Positions 32,440-43,200 of a DNA stretch of 64,000 bases are shown here, piece by piece. Position 1 is the stretch's first letter. Each line of letters opens with the position of its first letter. The DNA lies in the NCBI GenBank assembly GCA_040954595.2, contig CM082580.2, positions 4,030,001-4,094,000 of the forward strand, read 5' to 3'. The notes under the pieces are model-generated. The model searched no databases, was not told the DNA's origin, and saw only the letters and a list, made by a program, of their open reading frames with translations. The translations under genes were made by a program, and so were the position numbers. This DNA is from Balanoglossus misakiensis. Lineage: Eukaryota > Hemichordata.

Positions 32440-35400
32440 ATGGCTTCCCCTTTGGTTGACGTTTATGTAAAATTGACAAGCGGAAGAGTTGTCACTTTCG
32501 AAATGTTGCCATCCACGACGGTCTCAGAGATATATAAGCGAGTAGCTGACGAAGAAAAGGTGTCAGACAACAGAGTTGTGTTAAGATACACTGGCAAAAT
32601 TGTGAAGAAACAACACACGATCGAATATCTGGGGATATGCAAAGAAACCATTCTAAAATCACAGGTAAGCGTGCTTGTGCGTGCGTGCGTACGATGTTGC
32701 TTGTGCATTGTAGAACTGGGAGTTGGAATGACGCCCCCAACGAAAAAATGTGGACAGTCTTTTCTTTTTTCGAACTTGACATTTCAAGTGGTGGACTTCT
32801 GCCAAGCTCTAGATGGACACCACAGAATTATAGCCAAATAAAAGTGAAGTCTGCAGATTTTTAACTGCATGAACCTTTTACAGTCAAACCTGTCTATAGT
32901 GACCAGTCAAGGGACTTTACCAAACTGGCCTTTATAGACAGGTGGTCTTTATAGACAGGTTAATTTATACACATGTAAATTGTACAGGGACTGTAACTAA
33001 GTGGCCACTATATAGAGGTGGTCACTATATAGAGGTGGTCACTAACACAGGTTTGACTGTAATAGAAAATAGCCTAATACATCAAGACAACGTATTTCAA
33101 ATGTTTTTTCTGTGATAACTTAATTTATGGAAGCCACACCTTCCAAAAACCTCAACAGTTCTGCCAATTTTATTGACTCTGGTTTCCAGCAGAAATTAAA
33201 AGTTTTTTTTATGTTCATCCAACTCTAGGTACTGACACTGAGATCGATGACAATCATGGTGAAATCTGAAACAGGTTGTACTATCCCGATGACAGTGAAC
33301 AATTTGACGACTCTGTCGGAAGTCAAGGATCACATGCAAGTTCAGCATGGTACAGCACCTCATTTGCAGATACTGAAGGTATGCCACATTGTCATATAGG
33401 CGAGAAAATGAATCAGAATTGTGATCATTTTATTAACTAGTAGTGGATTATGAGCTTCTGTACGTGGTATTTACAATAGTCACTGATCCCAAGAGCTTGT
33501 CCAATGATGCATGTTGGTGTTATTGTGGGCAAGTTTAGTTTTTTTCTTTCACAATCAAAAACATACTGACCCATATTGTGCATTGCAAAAACAGGGTGAT
33601 CCTTCCCCCCCCCCCCCAAATATTGGTCACTAATATATTGATTATTCTTGTGCATTTCAGCTGTCTGGAGTTGTTCTTCAACCCAACTCTGATAATCTTG
33701 AAAATTTGGGTGTCAAAGATGAAGATATCTTACAGCTCACTATCCGAGAGGTTAGAGAAGACACAAGTTCCCCGACAGAAGTGGAAAATGAAGAACTTGA
33801 TGAAGAGACAAAGCAGGTAATTTTCGATTCAAAGTTATTCATTTTATCAACAGAAGAATTTGTATGAGGTTTGTGCTGTTATGTCATAGTCGCCACAGCC
33901 AGACCCATTAATTAAGCTTTAGAGTTCATCACATATTCATCATACAAACCCGCTGATCCATAAGTTTATCCTACTTGACAGGAATTACTGAATAATTTTG
34001 CTGCTGGTTTGACATCGGACAAAGCTGTTGAAGTGGTGTTCTCATTTGACACAACTGGCAGTATGTATTCTTGCCTTCAACGGGTAAGTAACATTACCAG
34101 CTCACATTGGGTTTATTGGGTTTATCTGGTTTTGAATAGGTACTGTTTGGTTTTACAACGAGGCCAGTTAATGCCAGTAGATTAAAAGTACATATTTTAT
34201 GTAGTTTTAAAAGACTGATTTAATTGACATTTATACGTCTTTTAATTAAACCTTTTTTATTTTCAAAAATATTGTAAACTAAAATTGCATCTTGTAGGTG
34301 AGAGAAAAGCTGGATGATGCAGTGAGAAAACTACTGAGGGATATTCCACAGATAAGGATAGGAATCATCGCACATGGAGATTACTGTGATTACAGTAATT
34401 ACGTCATCAAAACTTGTGACTTGAGCTCCGACGTTGACAAGTTGGTGAAATTTGTCAATGATGTGCCTCGTACAGGTGGAGGAGATTCACCAGAGGTAAG
34501 GCTTTATTCACAATCTGGCAAACAGACAAACATACACACATTAAAATGACTGTGGTTTCATAATTGTGCTACACATTGCGTGATTTGTTTTGGTTTGTAG
34601 CCAAGAATCCTGCTACAATGCTGACGAATAAGTAGAAGTTTTTTGGAGAAATTAGTCACTGTGTAACAGTTGCCTCTTTTGATATCGCGAAAATTTTATG
34701 TCACCAAAATTTCCAGTTTAGAGTAGTAGACAGTATGTATGACTGGAATTTTATCACTTGCCCACCACATTGGACTTTCTCACCACTTCACAGTTTAGTT
34801 TTCTTGTCACCAGTATTTTGTATGTGAGATTTTCAAAGATTTAATATCTTGGTCTTGGATTTATTTTTCAGTGCTATGAGTGGGTATTGAGATATGCACA
34901 GAGACTGGACTGGAGTCCAAATTCAGCCAAAGCCTTGGTTGTCATTGGTGATGACCTGCCGCACCCAGTGTCTTTTACCGATCAAAATGTGAATTGGCAT
35001 GATGAGCTTATCAAACTTAAAGACAAGGGAATTAAGGTAATGTTCGTATGAGTTCAATCATGATTGTAACAATTTTCAGGTTTCATATTAGGCCGAGTCT
35101 ATTGACACCCCTTCAAAGTCAGCAACCTGGCCCAATGGCTTTAGTTACAACCTGCGTGATTAAACACCTATTTTGCAACATACAGCCACAATCGAATGTT
35201 GATGAGATGTTCATGTATATCAGTAAGCTTATTTCGATGTAACAATCTAAAAAGTTGGCAGCTCTAGAGGCTCTAAGTACACCAAATTTTAACTTTGAAA
35301 TGTTTGTATATTTTGTCCCCCTGCAACACAGGTTTATGGCGTGAAAGCCCAGAATAACAACTATTCTACTCCATTCTATGAAGAGATGGCAGAGCAGACG

Positions 35401-37503
35401 GGCGGGGCTTACATCCAATTCAAACACTTCTCCCTGATCACTGATATGTTCCTGGCAGGTATTTACAAAAACAAATCCTTTTGTTGTGAACCTCACTTCG
35501 AATACTGTAAAACGGGTTATTTTCGCGACAGGAAATTGTCGCGAAATCAAAAGAGGTAACTGTTACGGGAGGATTAATTTTCACTTTCGCTTATTCCTCT
35601 GCATCAGTATCTCAAAAAACAACATTTTTACGCGACTTTTTATTTTAGCATTTTTTTGGGGCCCTTGTGTATTCACGTATTATTGCTCGTGAAAATAACA
35701 CGTTTTACAGTATATTGAGAATAAAAATGCTGCAAGGTTATGAGAACAATAAGCCCAGGCGTTTTGCCACAGTACGGAAACTATTGATGTCAAATAAAAC
35801 AGCAAATGAAGATAGCATATTGTGGAGATGATTTAAGACTTCATAAATTTTCCATTTTTTCAGTTTGTTACAAGGAGTCTGGAGAGGGGCAACTGAACGC
35901 ATTCTGTGAAGAAGTGAAAATTGAAGGTAGAATGACAGAAGATATGGCGGAAATATTCCAACAACTTGAAGAAAAACCCAAGATGGATGATGGTGGAGGC
36001 AGTGGTCAAGAAGAAAAAGTAAAGAAATTATTCATGAATTTTTTGCACTTCATATTTATAAATCTTGTGAGAATTTGTGAGCATAAAGAGGAAAGAGAGA
36101 GAATCAATTCATGTAACTTTAATCAGGCTGATATCTCAAAAAAGTAAATATTTCCACCGCCAAACCAACTTTGATCCACATCCCTGCATACATGTATCTC
36201 AGAGAAAAAGTGCCTTCACACATTTTGCAGTGTTTTACGACTACACTTCATGCCACAGTCCAATTACTTTAATAAGGTCATCTTTTGTCATTCTTGTTAA
36301 TCTGTGCATGGCTATCCCGAAATGTAAACACAGTGGTTACAAGATTCAGTGCTTTCACACCAGTCGCACAGAAAATCCTGATGACAAGTTGAAATATGTC
36401 TGTTCAAACCTGGTTGAAATTAAGTGAATGTCTGATGATCCCTCGCAATATTGTTGGGAAATGGAAAATCTGGAAAAAGTGATCTTAAACTGCTTATATA
36501 ACCATCATGATTTCCACTATTTGTTCTGTTGGTTTTAGCCGTTATACTCATTCCAATATCTTCTCTGTGTTGATTTCAGCAACGCCGCTATGTGAGAGAA
36601 GGTTGGTGGGATCCGGCATTGGACCGTGGTTCTGTCCGATACTGTTACAATGCAAAGAATGATAAATGGACTGTGCCAACAGCACGTTCCAGACAATCGG
36701 TGTCTTCGCACTCACCTTCATCCTTTCATTCGCTTCCTGGCACATGTAAGTACTGCTAGATACCTACTACTGTAAAGCGGGTTATTTTTGCGACAGGAAA
36801 TTTTCGTGATATCAGAAGAGGCAACTGTTACGTGAGGATTAATTTTCGCATTCTCGTATTTCACTAACTGCATTGTTATCTACGGAAAACATTTTATGCG
36901 ACTTTATATTTTCACTTTTTCTGGCTCTCGCGTATTTCACGAAAAATTAGTGCTCGCGAAAATAACCCGTTTTACAGTACCTTCCTATACTATAGTAGCC
37001 AACTTTAATACTACCTATGTATTACCCAGTAACTTGAACTTTTGCCGATTTTTTCGGCATTTTTCTCCCATCTATCAACTCTGGATACAGAAATGACTTT
37101 GTAACAGTATTGCATTGAAAGACAAAATATTGATAAGATAACATATTCCTATATTGCTTATATTTTTAATATAGATTTTTTTCAAAACACACAAGTTCAT
37201 TCAGGTCTTATTTGGTTATTGGAAACTAATTGAAGTCTGAGTGTCATTCCATGCACACTTACTGGACCAGACTTGCTTTCTGAGTTCAGTCTAATTTAAA
37301 TTGATTTTCCAGTATGAAAACACACAGAAACACCATACGTGACATTTCAGTATTAAATGATTGCTTGTCCTCTTTCTCATTCAGGTGATGGATTGAAAAC
37401 ATCAAAACGAAGATTTTCTCTGAGGAAATCCAGGACACACAAATCATCCGGCTCGAGAACTGTGACAGCAACAAGAGACAAGAAGGCCTGTGTTATCCAG
37501 TGA
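32440..37503 (+). CDS. tandem ubiquitin-like / von Willebrand factor A protein with C-terminal CaaX box
   Basis: Ten exons with continuous phase: 32440-32664, 33229-33378, 33661-33816, 33982-34083, 34298-34495, 34872-35036, 35332-35458, 35864-36018, 36580-36745, 37385-37503; 520 residues. Residues 5-75 look like a ubiquitin fold (VDVYVKLTSGRVVTFEMLPS, then TGKIVKKQHTIEYLGI). Residues 82-155 form a second one, beginning MTIMVKSETGCTIPMTV and ending GVKDEDILQLTIRE. No GG terminus is seen, so these are integral domains, not processed modifiers. Residues 190-375 are a vWA domain with MIDAS D200-T-T-G-S204, the GGGDSPE loop and ALVVIGDD. A linker and a tryptophan-rich patch (REGWWDPALDRGSVRY, 433 on) follow. 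The last 35 residues are basic and end KKACVIQ, a CaaX motif whose final Q fits farnesylation. Predicted: a membrane-tethered, ubiquitin-system-linked adhesion-type module. I do not recognise a named family; the function is inferred. Confidence 0.9.
32879..33062. mobile_element. TIR element, family E
   Basis: 184 bp, starting TACAGTCAAACCTGTCTA and ending CACAGGTTTGACTGTA, with at least 15 bp of perfect terminal inverted repeat and internal repeats of CTATATAGAGGTGGTCA and CTTTATAGACAGGT type. It lies in intron 1 of the ubiquitin-like/vWA gene. No coding capacity. Confidence 0.8.
35503..35712. mobile_element. MITE-like element, family B, copy 1
   Basis: 210 bp. The left terminus is TACTGTAAAACGGGTTATTT and the right terminus AAAATAACACGTTTTACAGTA; these are inverted repeats. 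Characteristic internal blocks are TCAAAAGAGGTAACTGTTAC and ACATTTTTACGCGACTTTTT. It is in intron 7 of the ubiquitin-like/vWA gene. Confidence 0.85.
36768..36979. mobile_element. MITE-like element, family B, copy 2
   Basis: 212 bp with the same termini and interior as the copy at 35503-35712 and in the same orientation. It is in intron 9 of the same gene, so the two copies bracket exons 8 and 9. Confidence 0.85.
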
Positions 37504-38470
37504 GCCATGTGTGTTACATGCGGCCTGCACCAATTTTTTATAGACACATTTTCCCTTGAAGACAATGAGTAACCCCCACAAACCGTACACAATCGGAAAG
37601 CAGGGTATCTTACCTTCACTTCTGTATGGTTAGTTTTACTCAAAACAAGAAATTGATACTTTTCAAAGCTTAAAACCTCATTTGGTATTCTTAACTTTGC
37701 AAGTTGATGATGCTTTGTAAAAGTTCATATCTTATTCAAAACAAGAGCTCACATTGAAAGATAATTGAATATTTTGTTTTGTCTTACCTGCTATAGTGTA
37801 TGAAATATCAAATTGGAAAAAAAATTAAAATCAGCAGCATACATGTATTCTTGTCAGAAAATAGAATAATATGGCTATACTCAGCTAATTTGAATAATTA
37901 AGGAATGATAACAGTGACACATGGAAAAAAAAGTTATATGATGGCCTGTCATTTGTTATTTTCACCAAGGCCTGTTTCCTATGTGTCAGCAAAAGACAAA
38001 CCATCGCATCTGATAGTATAACATTTGACAAATTATCGTCGTTTAGACTGCATTGTGCCCCCCCCCCCATCCCATCACAGTATGATTATCTGGTACAAGA
38101 TGCTTCAATGATACCCTAAACATCTTTTTCAGTTCATGTAAATCAGACTGTCAGTTATACCTTTGTAATGCTATGAGTTCTTGAAGATACTTGTATGTTA
38201 CAAGTAAGAAAGAAGTTAATAGCAAATGTAAATACAATTTTGGATTTTTTTATGTTTGGTTGCCCTTTTAAAAGATGTTTTCTAGTCTAAGCACGATCAT
38301 GGTTTCACTAACAACAGATTTACATTTGAGAAATTTACACAATGTATACAAGAACACTTTCATATTTTTAATTTCTATTTACAGTAGTTATTGTTAATGG
38401 AAGTACATTGGATTTTTTTAACTTGACTGTAAAGCAGTGTTTTGGCAGATAAATAAATATTTGCTTCTAC
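37504..38470 (+). other. probable 3' UTR of the ubiquitin-like/vWA gene
   Basis: Non-coding A/T-rich sequence from the stop codon to an AATAAA at 38452-38457, the first well-placed polyadenylation signal seen. That implies a 3' UTR of nearly 1 kb. No other element is visible. Confidence 0.45.
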
Positions 38471-40208
38471 CTATGAGAAAGGAGTCCTGTCAATTCTAAA
38501 ATTTGTGATTGAAAGCGGGTTTCCTGCTAATTTTGAATATACACATGTACATGTAATCTTATCGAAGGAGACAAATTTGATGTTCTCATGGGTAAAGTTC
38601 AGTGAAACTTGTGTAAACCAAACACCAACAGGACTGAAAAAAACTTCGGTTGGCAGAGTTGTCAAGTTATTTACTGTCACTGTGTGTGCTGCCACCACCA
38701 CCACCACCGCACCACTTATCAACTTACTTTTGTTTTTCTGGTCCGCCGCTGGTGGCGCGCATACCTGCAGCTGACCATGTGATTGCCATGTGATTACTAT
38801 CTATCCAATCAGACGCTGCTCCTGGGCGGCCCATTTCATGTTTCACTCATAAACCACAAACTGTGTGTTGTCAAGACTGTGTATGGACCAGACCTGTGTA
38901 TGTATGTAGTTCAGTCTAATACGGAAATGTTACACACTACAGCAGGATCAGTATCGACTTTCCACAGCCTTGTGTGACCACCAGTAGCATGGGAATCGAC
39001 GGGATGTACGCATTTCGCTGTGGAACGGAAATACCCACACATAATCATTAAACGATTTTCTTCAGGTGAGTTCACAGATATACAATCATAAAATACATGT
39101 TGATCACATTATACCTGTGTTGATAATTCAGAGTACTGTATATCGCTGTCGAACATTTTCTCGTGGTCCTAGTCGTATTTCTGCTGAATACTGCGATTTA
39201 CCCATTTCAGACCCGTCGATAGCCAAGTACCTGATCGATCTGTAACATCGATATTTTACGTAACTAATAAAACCGAGAAAATAATTCGGCGGCGGTGCAG
39301 GCTTTTGTAGTGCCGTACAATAGAGAGGTGTGAATGCTAACTGGTTACCGGTATGTAGGTACAGACGCTCACGATTGTTAGGGTACTAGTCTAGATCACA
39401 GTCCTTCCACGGGACCGTGTCTAGATATACCATTTTAGTGTGAGCTGCTTATGTGACGGTTTACATGTAATCAGAAAATGGAGCGGAGATTATTAACCAT
39501 GAATATACATAATAATGAAATAACAACAATTAAGACAGTCGGTAGCAGTTAACTGTCACTCTGGAATGTGGTGTAACCCCCCCCCCCCACACACACACAC
39601 ACAAGCAGAGACGTACACATGTATGTCATAATTCCAATGGTATCGCTGTTTAAGGGACAATTGTCTCTCTCTGGCTGCCCCTTTTCCATTAATTATATTT
39701 GATACAAGACACCATTTATGTTATTCTACATGTGGATATATATAATGAATCAACGTTCAACCACACACACCTACGTTTGTAGGATATGAAAGTAAAAATC
39801 TCGCCCAAATGAATAAATGGAAAACACCGATTATTCATTTTGGCGAGTTTTTCACTCTTGTGTGTACAGGTGGGATGGAAGTTGTGTGTGGTCGAATGTT
39901 GATTCACTACATATCCACATGTAGAATAACATAAACAGTGTCTTGTGTCAAACATAATTAATGGAAAACAGCAGCAAGAGAGAGACTTTGTCCCTTTAAG
40001 CAAATTGATGCACTATCAAGAATCCCCCACATTTGGTGATTTGGTACAAGTACAGTGAAACAGTTTCAAAATCAAATATGCTATCATTGTTGCTAAAATC
40101 TGTAATCTATACATAACCATGAGTGATGGTAACATCATGTAGATTATCCAAATCATTTTTTTGGGGTCAATATCATCCTTATATAGTATTTGGTTGTTTT
40201 ATTTTCAG
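38471..40208. other. upstream region of ANKAR with possible non-coding first exon
   Basis: A splice acceptor at 40208 (TTTTCAG) precedes the ANKAR start codon, so at least one upstream non-coding exon should exist. A consensus donor, TTCTTCAG followed by GTGAGT at 39066, is a candidate for the end of that exon. A CCA triplet run lies at 38693-38710, a CA-rich patch at 39589-39602, and family A copy 4 at 39650-39999. Nothing else was recognised. Confidence 0.45.
39650..39999. mobile_element. palindromic element, family A, copy 4 (full length)
   Basis: 350 bp, bounded by TTAAGGGACAATTGTCTC and GAGACTTTGTCCCTTTAA. Almost the whole length is two reverse-complementary arms, with AAATGAATAA / TTATTCATTT near the centre. 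It is the best full-length copy in the window; an RNA copy would fold as one long hairpin. No transposase. Confidence 0.88.
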
Positions 40209-40244
40209 GTTATTTCTGAATTTTTGACAGCGCAGTTAACCAGT

Positions 40245-43200
40245 ATGGCAGGACACCGAGATCACAAGAGAGACAGTCTTGGTGGTGGAGATGACGCAGC
40301 CTTTGCAGCCCAAGCCACTGCAAATCGAATCGCCGCTGCCTTCTTTGAGAAATTCGAACGGGCCGAAGTGCAAGAAATGCTAGCGTACACTTCGTACCAT
40401 TGGTACCTCTCAGCCGATGAATTTAAAGTGCCCATAGATCCCCCGAAGGGCTTAGTAGCGTCGATGAAACCGGTATCAGAAAACCACGTGGTCTTTCTGA
40501 TGCCGGTGCGCGACGACATACAACCGTTAGATTTTAGAGAAATTCACCAAATTGTCCGCGAGTTAGTGATCGGGATCTATTGCCTCAATCAAACGCCGTG
40601 CATATCGTTAGACGCTAACTTCGATCAGAGTACATCGTGTCAGCTGCCCCCGGCTTACAATGACACGAGGGTCGGCCAGCTGCTGATCAATGTAGACTAT
40701 ATGATGAAAGCACTGTGGCATGGCGCCTATTTCCCCAAAGAAAAGCGTACCAAGTTTTCGGAGCGTTGGCGTTCTAACCTGGACGTCAATGCCAATGGCA
40801 AGCCTGAAACTAAGAAGACCATACTGACAGAATTCACAGCTGCAGGTTGGTGGAGTAGTATGTCTTAGTAGTTCCCTCTTGCCGTGCCGTGCTCTGGTGT
40901 GCTCCAAGCATGTATTTTTTGTCAAACCCTCTGTTCACCCCAATGCATGCTGTTTGTCAATAATATTCAATACTGTGGATTCATGTGCTGCTCGTAACTG
41001 GCACATTGATGCTTGCTACATGTTAAACACTTTGGTGTCTAGCGGACGACGCACAAAATATTTTGAACTAATTTTTATTTTTTTTCATTTCTAAATGCAA
41101 AGCCCGAGTCGAACAAGACTCTAGTTGCATGAAATATTTTATTTTGACTTGAAAAGAGAAATCACATATTACTGCTTTTGTCTATTTTGTTTATTAGTTC
41201 ATCATTGACCTTTTTATTTTTGTGTCGGTAATTATACTTAATTATAAAAACTGCAAATTTCTTACTGCTGAGAAACAGTTTATTTTATTAGTTTTGCAAA
41301 TCTTATTATTTTGTTTCATGCATTTTGAATTAAGTTTTGAATGGATTTCTTTGCAAATAACATCCTTCAGTTTTTATTTCTTATTTGTCTTCCTGAATCC
41401 ACAGTATTGAATATTGTTTTGTGTGTTTCTCCACTAAAATCATCAAGTGATCTCAGTGCTTCACTCATCATATAAACATTATCCCTAGTCATAAACCCTC
41501 ATTTGTGATTATTTTGTGTGATCACTTTTTTGTGTGTGACTGAGTTGAAATGACCAAAATATTTGCCTGTGCTTATCCAATACGTTTCCTTGGCGAACAC
41601 GCGGATTGTCTTTAGAAATGATTTGGATAATTATTCTGCCTCTCGTCGATAATAAAGCCAGGCGTGACTGAAAGCATCAAATCACCTAGTGTTCAATATA
41701 TCAATTCAAGAAAAAAGGTTGGCGATCATGAATGATCATGACAGTTGGATATTTATACGAGATGACTGACTGCTTTGTTATCAAACGTACCCTGTTCAAA
41801 GACCTCTGTATTAAAGATCGTCCTTTATGCAGAAAATTAAGAATATTAAAGCAGCATACAAGATATGCTACTGTCTTTTCATCAGTTGTGATAATAAAAT
41901 GCGAAATGGTGGACAAGAGGCCCTCATTTTAATGGGAAACACTTGGTATAAAGCCCTGGGATTACCTTGTCAACATTGTTATAAATTCAATCAAGTTATT
42001 TATAGGGATCGGCTGTTGCTATGGAAACGTACCCAAACAAATGTCTGTGAACGCTGTACGTTTAACTGTAATGATAGTTGTACAGAAATCTTTGGTAAAG
42101 GTTATGTTGATCGAAAATTCTACACCCAATGGAAATTCAAGAGTTTGAAGTCATCATTGTAACTATGGTGAAAATGGTTTAAAAAACAGGGATTTAAAAC
42201 AGAATTCTATGTGGGATTCATATAAGGGATGGCACCGAGCCAGTAAGTCTACAGCAGCTCTGTTACTACTAGCTGTGAATGAAATGCACAGATAGCAACA
42301 CATACTGGGGTTTACCTCATTATGATGACATTGTGGAATGCACAAAAGGGTTAGGGTGAAAAAAGGTGAGCGCGACAAAGCATGTACTGTCTCAGTGGAC
42401 AGTGGTGTCTAAGATACCCACAGGTGTTTCCAAACTTTTTTTTAAATTGATTTATTTCTAGTATTAAGTGCTGACATGACAGCCAAGAGTGTTTTTTGAA
42501 TCTATTTGAAAAAGAAAAAATTCTGTTCTTTAAACCACTTTTATTAAATGAAATGAACGTTTGAAAGATTTTTAATTCAATGAAGTTATGGTACATGTAA
42601 ATTGTATATGCTAAGTATGCCATCATTTCTCAAACAGTTTTGAGTACATTCAATGAAGGCATGATTTTCTCATAATTAGTTACAGCCCTAAATGGCAGAT
42701 GAAAGAATTGATATCCAACTGGCATTCAACAGTCATTTGTTCTGTAGGATTGTGGTATTTTGACTAAAGCACAACCCAGATTGAATTGATTGAAGTTTTC
42801 GATTTAAGATTTTATTGCGCGTTTTGGTCATAAATATTACATGTGTTTGTTTTTTCATTACCTTGTTTTAATTGCATGGTGCATGGTGTTGAAAATTTGC
42901 TGTGGTGTCCTTATAACAGTGTTAACATTGTAATGTTTTAATAATAGGGTTCATTGGTGTCAAGAGGTAAGTAGGCATCTTTTGCGCGCATTAATGTGAG
43001 GAATAACGTTGATTGGCTGTTGTTGCAGGTATGCTGGATATCAGCAAAGATCCGGACTATGCCGGCATCTACGGCGACATGAAGTTCTTTCCCATGAGCG
43101 AGCACGAATCCATGGAGGACAAGAAACTCTTCTTCCATCACGTCGACGACATCTCCATGCAGATGATCCTCAGCCAGGAGTGCGTGGAGCAACACCACAA

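Noticed and set aside
40161-40244. Upstream in-frame methionine for ANKAR (MGSISSLYS...)
   Set aside because: These codons lie across the splice acceptor at 40208 and include the polypyrimidine tract, so they are intron. The ATG at 40245 is used.
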